From: Pseudovirgaria hyperparasitica
Lineage: Eukaryota > Ascomycota > Dothideomycetes > Acrospermales > Acrospermaceae
Direction of reading: 5' to 3'
DNA length: 64,000 bases
Assembly (NCBI RefSeq): GCF_010093815.1
Contig: NW_022985558.1
Coordinates: 254,640-318,639, forward strand
The stretch's first letter is position 1, and every line of letters starts with the position of its first letter. Shown here piece by piece: positions 41,176 through 50,793 of the stretch. Below the pieces are notes generated by a model that was not told the origin of the DNA, did not search any database, and saw only the letters and a list, made by a program, of their open reading frames with translations. Made by a program: the position numbers and the translations under genes.

Positions 41176-42158
41176 CTAGCACAATCCAAGCACAAAAACA
41201 AGCGCCATCACACCGGCGCCGACAATGCCTGCATTACCACCCTGCATCAGCGAAGCAGTGCCGGTCTGCGTAGGTGCAGCACCCGTTCCAGTTGTGCCGC
41301 TCGGGCTTGTGCCGGTTGGTTCCGCAGCTCCAGTCTCGCTGGCCGTAGGCTGGCCACTACCACTGCTCGTTGGCGTGGCTGACGGCGTCATCGAGCTCGA
41401 CCCATCGGTATCGCTGCCGTTGAACTTGCCAACAACGTAGTCCGCCGCCGTAGTGCCGTACTCGCCGATGTAGCTGACGTGAATTTCCACGCTGTCGCCG
41501 CGGTCGCAGAAGTAATCGCGTGCATCGCAGTAGCTTTGCACACGGCCGACCAAGCCCAACTCTTCCCAGTCGTTATTCGGACGTGGGAATGTCGAGACGT
41601 TGGTTGCGTTGCCCACATTTACAGGCTCGTTCTTGACGAACGTCGGGTCGCCCATCAGAATTGCAGCCGTAACTTGGTTGCGGTATTTCTCGTCGATCGG
41701 CTGCGTGATCGGGAAGAAATCAATCTTGTTTCCGAGGAGGACGTCGCCCACAACTTGTGCTCCCTGTAACGTGTGTCAATCAATACTGCTGTCAATCCCA
41801 AACACACCCTGGCATGGCACTATCGACATACCTGGCTGTAGCCCATCAACACCATCCGACCATCCGGGCACGCATCACCATACGCCTTCACCAACTCCGT
41901 CATGTTGCCCACGCCCTCCGGCTCACTCTCTGTGTACGGCGGATCTGTGATGGTGGCCGGGTAGGAAACCGCCGTGGCTGTAGAGTCCGGCACGCGGCTC
42001 AGAATCTCATCTTTCACGGGGCCCAGTATGCCGTATCCAGGCTTCTCACCAGAGGCGCGTGCGACAATCACATATGCGCCATCCACACATGTTGGGGTAC
42101 CCTGGGCGGCAGTAAGACTGGCAAGCCCGGCGAGGGCGACGATAGAGTACGTCTTCAT
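41176..42158 (-). CDS. cutinase family (CE5) esterase, GPI-anchor type
   Basis: Exons (minus) 42158-41832 and 41763-41176 give 304 aa. A signal peptide (MKTYSIVALAGLASLTAAQG) is followed by the CE5 fold: YVIVARASGEKPGYGILG, the nucleophile motif MGYSQGAQVVGD (Ser108, split by the intron after Gln109), ILMGDPTFV, and the Asp/His part YCDARDYFCDRGDSVEIHVS with YIGEYG. The catalytic Ser, Asp and His are therefore all present. After ~240 comes a Ser/Thr/Pro/Gly-rich linker and a final hydrophobic segment GIVGAGVMALVFVLGLC, the layout of a GPI-anchored wall or membrane protein. It would hydrolyse cutin or related polymer esters (acetylxylan esterase is the alternative in this family). The Zn2Cys6 gene lies upstream on the same strand. 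Confidence 0.92.
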
Positions 42159-42812
42159 CGTTGGTATGACGTGGATGAAGTTGGGAGCTGCGGGAGGGGA
42201 TTCGCGAGAAGGCGAGAAATAGAATCGAGATTCATGGCGGTGGGGACGGTGATGTATACATAGTCGGGATCGTCGAGATGGGGCCGATGGGACACTACCC
42301 CAGAGCTAGTGAGTTGATACTCGAAGCGAGGGTGCAGATGAGCCTCGAAAGGACAAGCGTATGTCTGTATGAATCGCGTGTGATGTAAATGGCGGATGGC
42401 TGAGCCGGCGGTTCCTGGATGGCTGCGGTGACGTGAATGGAAGCGGGTGCAGGTTGCAGGGGCCGAGGTTCTTCAAACGTCTTCATGCGCCTATGCCAAG
42501 CTTGTTCCGCACTTGCCACGGCCCGGACACGGCGAAATAGTCTCTGCCTGAGGCCGCACAGCTAACAGGCCTTGACAAGTACGTACGCCACCACTATTAC
42601 TCCGGTCATTGGGTCATCGATGCTGGTGGCCCTCGATCGGTGGCAGGATAACGAAATCAATCGCACGATACAGGGGCGGAAGTCAGTTTTTAGCATATCA
42701 TGGTTCGGCTACTCTCATGTCAACAAGCCTTGGATGGCATACGTCTTGGGTTTCAGATTATGGTCTGTCCCGGAATCTCAGCACTGGGCACATCATACGC
42801 TGGTACGTCGTG
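42159..42812. other. intergenic, cutinase promoter
   Basis: 654 bases between the cutinase start and the 3' end of the Zn2Cys6 gene. No gene. Short plus frames near the 3' end are shadows. Confidence 0.6.
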
Positions 42813-44581
42813 TCAGAAGACATCCTCTCCGCACACTTTCCGGCACCATTCCTGAATTGCTTCTTGGCTGAACGGACTTCGCCAGGGTAGGTAGTCAGCT
42901 ACGTCCCGAGAAGCCGTATCGATCCAAGCCTTCATCTCTGGCGTATCTGCGTAACGTGCGCTGGCTCGAAGAGGACTAAGAAGAAAGTGACACCCGAGTG
43001 GCTTCCAATGACGTACCTGCTCGAAGCACATCCAGCAACGACGGCACAGCGCGAGGTTGCGCTTTTGGTACAGATCAAAAATCATCTTATCTTCGCTCAC
43101 AGCTTCGAATAGATTTCCTGAGGACTGTGCTGATAGAGAGAAGAGGTACTGGACAGCCCGATTAATGGAAATAGCATACGTAGTATGCCACGCGATCAAT
43201 CCCACGAGTGCTGGATCTTTGAAATGATACACAAGTGGTACCAGTTCATCACCTGTCTCCGATGGTTGTATGGTCGTCGTTTCTTTGATCAAGTCTTCGA
43301 TGCGTGAATCGATGAATCGTAATGTTTGTGATATCTGAATCGCTCGGTTGAGAGCACTCGGTAGGTCGGGACATGCTCCGGGGTCTGGAGTATCACGAAT
43401 CGTGGCAATGGATTTAAGAAGACTGCCCCATCGAGTTGTCTCTCTATGGACGGAGTAGTACAACATTGATATATCACTCCTTCCGTTGCGAGGAGAAAGA
43501 GCAACCTGCCAGTCTGGAGAATCCATGAAGCATGGCTGCCCAGTGTAGCTACATGTGGCGTTAACGGCTAGACTCAAGTTGTTTCATCAATGACATACAT
43601 GGAGTGACCGATCTAGGATTAACGTTAGCAGATATAAAATACGCAACCGTGACACATAGAAACTTACAATACCTGTCTGGCAATCCAGCAGGAGGAGGAA
43701 GCTGAATGTGTTGTCAAGATTTCCGCAGCCCCGGATTTTGATCAAGTCATAGATGGCTTGCATATGGCCCGAAGTCCAAAGCCAATAAGGATTGTCCATG
43801 AAGAAGCCCTCGTTGCGCCATATAATCATGATCGCTGCGAGTGTGTAGTCAGAATAGCGCTGATCAGGGTCTTTAATCGCCTCCCGCAGTAGCTGCAAAG
43901 CCTTGCCATACTTTCGAGATATAAAATTACCATAGTAGGCGTCGTCGCCTGACAAACAGCCCTTGACACTGGCGCTGATGCATTCTGTGGCCGCGTCAAG
44001 GGCTGGAGACACTCCCAGATATCTGGGTAGCTCATTAAACAAATGGCTGAAGCAGAACGTCTTCGAGCTTATGTCTATGGCGTCCATGCTTAAGGCTCCA
44101 ATGAGGTCACACGCCAGCATCTCGGACCGTGTCATTGACATGAGCATAGGCATGGAAGAGGTTACGACTTGTGGACTTCCACGTGCCAGCGACACGGACT
44201 TTGGCTTCTTGATCTGGACATCGGTGTAATTCCAGGAGAGATGTCCACTAGAGACTTTCACTATAATCCCATTCGAGCTTGCTGACGTCTCATCGATTGG
44301 CTCATTTGGGGAAGTGATGGAATTACCCTGGTCATCATTAGGACTACCTGAAACAGATTTCTCTTTCTGGAACTTCCTCCGGGACTTCATGAACTTGTAG
44401 CGATCAGGTGGGCCAGGGCAATCACGGCCACTTTTCATGCAAGGTGTGCAGACCGGCCATTGTTCGTCGCACTGCCTCATGTTATTTCGTGGTCGAGCTG
44501 AGGTTTAGTACGTGTATGTCTTGCCTTGACCTTCCGTATCCGACAAGTATCACAGCGAGACACATGAGGTGCAGCTACCAT
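42813..44581 (-). CDS. Zn2Cys6 transcription factor with fungal-specific domain
   Basis: Predicted exons (minus) 44581-44525, 44471-43668, 43612-43599 and 43548-42813 give 536 aa. The zinc cluster is made by joining exons 1 and 2: SRCDTCRIRKVK + CDEQWPVCTPCMKSGRDC, all six Cys in place (binuclear zinc, DNA binding). The first intron is 53 nt with a GC donor (AAG|GCAAGA), a TACTAAAC branch and a CAG end. The third exon is only 14 nt; it restores the frame between LLLLDCQTGI and YTGQPCFMDSPDW. The middle region carries the usual fungal transcription-factor-2 features (SHLFNELPRYLGVSPALD, DYTLAAIMIIW, NPYWLWTSGHMQAIYDLI). The start could be 96 bases further upstream in the same frame (44677). 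Targets are unknown; the cutinase gene 650 bases downstream is a possible one by position only. Confidence 0.85.
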
Positions 44582-47090
44582 ATTGCAAAGATCTTGTGGC
44601 GTCTGAATTGGGTCTGGATTTGCGCAAAAGCGAGGCGACGGATCTGGCTTCTTTATGTTTTCGTCCGTGGGGAACAAGTCCTTGAGAACTCATGAGATCT
44701 ATGACCACACGAGAGCAGCTTGGCCATATTGCTGGATACCGGCTGGGGCGCAATGCTGACACATTTGGTAATGTTGGAGAGCTGTTGGAGCTGTTGGAGA
44801 CCTAACCGTCGTTAGGGCTGCTGGGAGATATCTGTACTAAGCTGTAATGGGCTTAGTCTCGCTCGATGAAGCTCAGTCGGGCGTAGCGTGTTCTTATTAT
44901 GCCAAAGGTCCATTCATGTCCGTGTTCCAACATTTATCGCATGATGCAAATCTCGCATGTCAACTATAAAAAGCCCCCCGGGACTATCAATGCGGCTGGC
45001 GGTTCTAATCACCAGTTCGAGGCATACACCCGCATGTTTGCATGAACAGCCCTTCACAATTATGTTTGTCCACCTTCCAACGTCAAACCCGAGGTTTTCC
45101 TAAGCCAAGTCGGCAGCAACCTCTATATTCTTGAACTATATGACAGCTTGTATTCCAGATATCATTGTATCAAGCTACGTGTTGGGCAACAAAACAACAA
45201 GAAACGGCTTGTTTCTTCATTGGGCAGAAATGCGAAAACAAAGGTGTTGGTCTATGAACGATGCCACTAGGCACATAGTTGACTGTCTATAAGTATGTGA
45301 ATGTGGCTAAACCTGAATATCTTTGATGGAGAGCAGGCCATGACACCAATTATGATGTTCGCTAGTGATTGATATACCAACAGTACAAAAGTATCCTATT
45401 TTCGCCCCCATCTAGCACTAGTACAGGGAGGAGATATTAGTGTGGAACCCTTTGCTGCCTGAACTGTGCCTGAAATGTCTCTAGACTAATCCATGTCCCT
45501 ACTACGACTCTAACTCTCAGACACAAGCATTTCCTCGACCCCTTCCCGCCGTCCAGATAACGCAATGTAGTATTCTCCAACGTGGCTTGCTTCATGTGGG
45601 ATGCATCGCAAAGGATAACAACCAATCTCGTTAATCTGCCTTTGACATATTCATACAAGTAATTATATGCTATATGCAATCTACGATACAGCACGGGAAT
45701 CATGACCAACCTCCATCGAGACCTTACAATCTTCAAACTCAGTAACTGTTTGATCTTTGTTTCCAGCCCCTGGTACCCATATCCATTACCCGTGAAGCAC
45801 GAGTGTCCAGCTCTTTGGCACGCCATGATTGCACAGGCAGTTGCATACCGACATTATTCTGCTCCTGGAACGAGGTTCGGCATCCACGCTCTATGTATGC
45901 GCGTAGATACTGCTAATGTCATAACGAATCTCCTGTATGAAATGCTGGGGACATGAGATACGACGCGTACTTCCTAGGGTTTCGTGCGATTGCAGACCTG
46001 GGCAATAGAATGCTTGATAATTATAGTGTCGTACAACCGCATGCCAAGGACGGTGAGAACCTGCAGGGCCATGGATGCAGATCGAGGAGAAGGTAAAGAT
46101 TTGCGATCATGCAGACTGTGCAGCAGGGAAAGGCGTATGTGGACCCCATCGGCTGGTGGAGATGATGAGCCTAGACATGGGGAAGGGAAAGTATGTAATA
46201 TATCTGCGGACCGAAGAAGAGAAGACAAGGGATGTGGGAGGGACTGTGCTAGGGGTGTTTAGGCAAGTCAAGATTCTGACTGACGTACCATACGGTGACT
46301 TTCTAGACAGTGATATGCTGACAAGCCAACTATAGTCGCATAGTCACCAGTATGGTTTCATCGTTGAAACACAGCCAAGTGACTGCTGGTGTACATGTCC
46401 AAGTCTGCGAAGCTTGGTGAAGATGTAAAATTCATGACTCGAGGCCATACTCATTTGCTGACGGCAACCAGGGGTTAAAAAACTGGAGCCGCCTACTACC
46501 GGACCGAAGTGCCACGTAAACCTGGAGAAGTCCCACAACCTTAAATGGTCGACAAGACTACAGCTACTGAACATGGAATGGGCTCTTTCATGGCCTAATG
46601 AATTGTGGTTAGCTATTCAACAGTTCAGCTATATCACTTCTATGTACGTCACATAGATCTGCACAGAAAAGCTGCACGGCATATAATATAGGAGGTCACA
46701 TGCCGCGTCAAAACCTGTAAAGCAATGGTTTTCACGGTGTTACCAGGGCTTCAGTAGTCGGTCATCTAAAAAGGAGTAGATACTCTGGGTAAAACAAGAC
46801 CACAGCAGATACAAGCTAAGAAGTTCAGCGTCAACATTCCGTTGTTGCATCCGATATTTTATCGGCAGCCCCTGTCACTAAGATGTCCTTGATCAGATTA
46901 TCGTATTTCGGGCAAATGCAATATAGAAGTCTAGCATATATAGCTCTGTTAATCTCAATCAGAGAGTGGTATCAGAAGAGAGAAGATATGGACTGTGCAA
47001 CAGGAACTGTTGGACCCAATATCACAAACTGGCAGAGGCCAGGATTGACCGATAGGACGATTGAACTTAGGCGAAGCTGTTCTCGGATCA
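44582..47090. other. 2.5-kb intergenic stretch
   Basis: Short frames only. (gagctgttg)n-type repeats lie near 44775-44805. A minus frame of 129 codons (45437-45826) and a plus frame of 86 codons (46075-46335) have some protein character but no domain and no clear start or splice context. Probably decayed or non-coding DNA. Confidence 0.5.
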
Positions 47091-47094
47091 TTGC

Positions 47095-47893
47095 CACATT
47101 CCCTTTACAATTCACTTCACCACTATTATTACCATCGTCGCCTTCACTCTTCCCCTCGCAGCAGTTGATTCCCGATCACCACCGACTGTGCAGCATCTGT
47201 CCACGCTATCTTTACCCTGGGTAAATCTCTCCCCGACGATATCGACTCCTCCGTCTTGCACATGCTCACTACTACCTGAGACGCCATCCTTTCTGGCGTC
47301 CCTGGCTTCACTGTCGTCGGGCTCGAGTACAATTACAAGAACAACAATATGCGAGCCGCTATCGTCTCCGGCGTCGATATGTTCAGGTAGTACCTTACAG
47401 GATACGTGGTGAGCTGTGGGCCCCAAAGCATGATTGTACTTCCAGGGTATTCGCTGGGGGTGATGGCAATAACGGCCACGTTGTGCAGAACGAGGATGCT
47501 CGGACTATGGCACGCCATGGGGATAGATAGGAAAAGTGCGAAGAATGTAATTGTGGCGTTTATATCTGGCGATGAGACGCCTTATGCTTGGGCAGAGTTG
47601 GACGGAGAGGACGTGTCCGCAAGGCATTAGGGTGAGTTCTGCTACCCGCCCCTATTGTCTATTAATTGGACGAGCGAAACTTTTTCCTCGGGTGATTTAT
47701 ACTGACTTGTAGGTAGCTGTTTCATAGGTGGTACAATTTTGGCTGCTTTGGGTTCAGGAATGCACGACATACGTACTGTGATCAAGGATAACCAGTGTTG
47801 CGCGTGGCAGGGAGATCGTGGTAATGTGAGACATTACCACTATGGAGATCGGTACAATGATGATATTGTTGCTTTCATCAACAGCAAGATATA
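47095..47893 (+). pseudogene. decayed cutinase-like secreted hydrolase
   Basis: Pieces of one cutinase-like gene can be read in order. A signal-like segment TTIITIVAFTLPLAAVDS starts near 47112. In a second frame come CAASVHAIFTLGKSLPDD, SGVPGFTVVGLEYNYKNNN, MIVLPGYSLGVMAITATL (the G-Y-S-x-G nucleophile elbow) and NVIVAFISGDETPYAW. The last piece is CCAWQGDRGNVRHYHYGDR followed by YNDDIVAFINSKI and a stop at 47893. The body is broken by two in-frame stops (TGA near 47283 where Arg is expected, TAG near 47389) and a frame change after the signal; both stops would arise from C-to-T changes. No initiator ATG fits. It differs strongly from the intact cutinase 5 kb away, so it is not a recent copy. 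A spliced functional gene is unlikely but not excluded. Confidence 0.6.
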
Positions 47894-48075
47894 ATCTTAG
47901 GGCTCAGAGCTGGACTTGATCATCCTCTTACCTATCTGATACATCCACGTTGTAATAACTAATGCACTGGCATGAATAGCAGAAGAATCATTCAGTTAGT
48001 TATAATCCCGAAAAAAGCTCCAATCGCCACGAATACGGTGCGTAAAATTTATAGCAATATCAGACATCAAAGATC

Positions 48076-48998
48076 TTAAACCGTCATATAAAGCGTAGCC
48101 CCCAGCCCAACTCCAACACCCACACAAATAAACAAATTCCGCCAACACGCCCGATGCGCCTTCCGCAACATCTCCGATATCTTCAAAATCAATTCCGGCG
48201 ACGTATTCCCGCTCGGAAATTCCTCCTCCGGCACCTCCTTTCCCAAAAACGCACATAACGGCTCCCACCCATCGCCAATTTGCCACTCTAGAAACCGCCC
48301 GGGCTCTCCCACCATCAACCCCCTCACCATCGCTGCATGCTCCTTATACACCCAATCCATATTCGCCTCAATACCACGCGGGCCTTCACACCGCCAAAAA
48401 CAAACCGCTGCCTGTCGCCCGCGATCGAGCCAGAACCGCTCCGTGCCGAACATGCACAGCAAGCGCGCCAGTGGCCGGGCCGTAGATACCATTGCAGGCA
48501 CGATCGTCCCCGCAAACGAGGCGTGCCAGGCCGCGACGTCGCGCGTGTTGAGGATTACCTTGGCGTCCGGATATGCGGCGACGAGCTCGGCAGCGTTGTA
48601 CCCGGCGGGTGAGGAGTCGAGCACGGCAGTGTAGGGCCCCAAGACGGAGTCGTAGAAGGCGGTATCGAGGGCAAGGGGGTAGCCGGCGTATTTTGCACGG
48701 CGGGCTTGATCCCAGCGGACGAGGTCGGCGGTGTCTGCGACTGCGTTGAAGCCGTGGTAGCTGTGGGGTGTGAGATTGCCGTGTGTGGTGGTGGTGGTGG
48801 TGCTGCTGCTGGGAGAGTGGCTTACGGCTTGTAGTCGAGGATCGCAAGGGCGCGGGAGAGCGATTCGGTACCGCTACGGGAGAGGCCGAGACAGAGGATT
48901 TGCATTGGCTCGGAGCGTGTGCGTTCCGGGGGTGGGACCCAGTGAAGGTGTTCCATGAAGGAGGACTCCATGATCCAATGTATTATAGCTGAGGCCAT
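48076..48998 (-). CDS. sulfotransferase-family protein with C-terminal membrane anchor
   Basis: Exons (minus) 48998-48826 and 48760-48076 give 285 aa, or 276 if the in-frame ATG at 48971 is used. The PAPS-binding 5' loop is ILCLGLSRSGTESLSRALAI (P-loop type), followed after the intron by YHGFNAVADTADLVRWDQAR, then SSPAGYNAAELVAAYPDAKV and ILNTRDVAAWHASF, the 3'-phosphate-binding strand with Arg. This is the pattern of the fungal sulfotransferase family often annotated as NAD-dependent epimerase or P-loop protein. The last 22 residues (WRNLFICVGVGVGLGATLYM...) form a transmembrane tail. The acceptor substrate is unknown. The 65-nt intron contains a (GGT)n microsatellite. A strong TATA box lies about 225 bases upstream. 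Confidence 0.82.
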
Positions 48999-49220
48999 CT
49001 TGTCGGGTTGTTTTGGCGATAATTCAGCCTGTTCGGAGGTTGTTGTGATGTACTTGGAATAGGGGCTACTGCACGGACATGCGGATTAGTTCAGTCGAGT
49101 CCGGATTTCACTACCAACTCCCGTCTGGAGTATTGGAGAGCGACACTGTGGCGTGATGTGACTTCACACAGCGATCGTCAATTCAAAGCTTAACGAATGT
49201 GATATTTCCTGCCCTTGTTG

Positions 49221-49231
49221 CCTTTTATATA
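49221..49231 (-). promoter_or_regulatory. TATA box upstream of sulfotransferase gene
   Basis: On the minus strand the sequence reads TATATAAAAGG, a textbook TATA box, about 225 bases before the proposed ATG at 48998. The distance implies a long leader. Confidence 0.45.
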
Positions 49232-49401
49232 TACTTGATGCTGATAGAGAGTGGGGACTTGAAAGTCACTAAACTAGCTTGAGACATCACTACATGAGCC
49301 CACTCAACCCATGCTTCTGATTGGCTCAAGTATCCAACGTATACCCTTGTAGCTTGACCCGCGATTCAAGCACTCCCTGGTCGCTGCTCGGAACCCCAGC
49401 A

Positions 49402-50793
49402 TTAGTCAGTGCTAGTCTTCTCGTCACGACCAATACTAGTTGTATCATTAGGAGAGTTGGCCTTTACAGCAGATGCGATGTCTTTGTCCTGATACAAGTA
49501 TCCAGCCGGCTGATCGCTAAATCGGCCCCTCTCATTTCCCATGTAGCGACATAGCTCTTCGCCCATGCGCAAATATTGACCTTCTTGAACAGATACTATT
49601 GGATCATTTTCGAACAGTACAATCATGTCACTGCCTCCGAGCTGAAAGTATCCCATTTCGTCGCCCTTCACGAGTTGCTCTCCCTCCTCGAGCTTGATCA
49701 CGACGGACGAGCAGACTGACATGCCAACAGGTACTATGGCGACCAGGCCGTGCGGTGTTTGCAGTACGATGAGGCCTCGCGTTTGGTTGAACTGATAGCC
49801 AAAGTCATTGGCGCCAGACAGAACATGTCGAGTCTTGCGGATGTAATGTGTCGAGGAATGGTCTCCATCTATTTCAGTCCTGGGCACAGCTTCGATTTGG
49901 CTGTAATGTGCACCAAGAATCTTTCTTGCTTCGAGAACGACTCCGTCTACAGGGGCATGCATACGATGATAGTCGTGCGGTTGTAGGAAGAGATGTACCA
50001 AAGTGCCATTTGCGAAATGTGGGGCGTACATGCTTCCATCGAACAGTTCGTCGATGTTCCATTCAACAGTCTTCACAGTGACGGTTGCACGTTCCGTTAC
50101 GGGGAACTTCTCCAGGTAAGTGCAGTCTACTGGACTGACGAGTACAGAGCCATCATCCGGAACTGCGATAGGGCGCTTTCCAGGCTTCACGTGCCGAGCA
50201 AAGAAGTCGTTGAACGTAGCCCATCCTCCATCCGGCTTGACGTAGTCGTCGATCTTGAATTTCGGACTCTGAGCGAATGTACGCAGTGTCTCCTCTGAGA
50301 TACTCTCAGGAGTGTTCATGTACTGACCGAACTCCTTGCCAAAGTCGACAATCCAAGTGCTCAACCATGTCAGGGGCACCTTGCTGGCTTGCGGGCGGAT
50401 GGGGGACTGATACACAATCACAGACGGCTGATTGAGCACAAAGTACACCACCGCAAAGCGATGATAGATTGCCGAGGCATCAACATTCTCCGTAGGTGTC
50501 CATGTCAGTATCGAGGAGAGGAAAGAGAGGTAACATGGAAGGCTGGAGAAATGTTCAATGTCGGCTTTAGGTAGATCATACGAGTTTGCCGTCTTGATTG
50601 CTGCTTCAAAGGCCGCTTTGTGTTCGAAACTCGAGTATATCCAGTCCGCGAGCCTGCGTATACATGGGTGGTATAACTCGATGTCAGATGGGGTGAGCTC
50701 CGCGGGTGCCGTACGCTCTCCTGAAACATGATAATGTCGGTGAGGTGCCGTCAGAAAGTCGATGGTAGGTACAGCAGCCATGTTTGTTTGCAT
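49402..50793 (-). CDS. phosphatidylserine-decarboxylase-like pyruvoyl enzyme
   Basis: Single exon, 463 aa. An N-terminal extension with helices (residues ~35-170; RRLADWIYSSFEHKAAFEAA) precedes the PSD fold: GWATFNDFFARHVKPGKRPI (~190-209), VLVSPVDCTYLEKF with the Asp, and VHLFLQPHDYHRMHAPVDGV (~267-286) with the conserved His residues. The self-cleavage site lies in GYFQLGGSDMIVLFENDPIV. There G-G-S replaces the usual L-G-S-T, and the Ser would become the pyruvoyl group. There is no mitochondrial presequence or membrane segment and no C2 domain. It therefore belongs to the soluble fungal PSD-like group, which includes amino-acid decarboxylases such as Psilocybe PsiD, and its substrate may be an amino acid rather than phosphatidylserine. 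The initial ATG is followed by a second in-frame Met four codons on. Confidence 0.85.
   Translation of the reverse strand: MQTNMAAVPTIDFLTAPHRHYHVSGERTAPAELTPSDIELYHPCIRRLADWIYSSFEHKAAFEAAIKTANSYDLPKADIEHFSSLPCYLSFLSSILTWTPTENVDASAIYHRFAVVYFVLNQPSVIVYQSPIRPQASKVPLTWLSTWIVDFGKEFGQYMNTPESISEETLRTFAQSPKFKIDDYVKPDGGWATFNDFFARHVKPGKRPIAVPDDGSVLVSPVDCTYLEKFPVTERATVTVKTVEWNIDELFDGSMYAPHFANGTLVHLFLQPHDYHRMHAPVDGVVLEARKILGAHYSQIEAVPRTEIDGDHSSTHYIRKTRHVLSGANDFGYQFNQTRGLIVLQTPHGLVAIVPVGMSVCSSVVIKLEEGEQLVKGDEMGYFQLGGSDMIVLFENDPIVSVQEGQYLRMGEELCRYMGNERGRFSDQPAGYLYQDKDIASAVKANSPNDTTSIGRDEKTSTD

Noticed and set aside
45437-45826. 129-codon minus frame
   Set aside because: No domain; starts at an ATG within a word (tggcacgccatg) that also occurs near 47510, which I could not extend to a longer duplication.
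46075-46335. 86-codon plus frame with some protein character
   Set aside because: Cys pattern and charged composition are suggestive, but there is no start context, domain or flanking exons.
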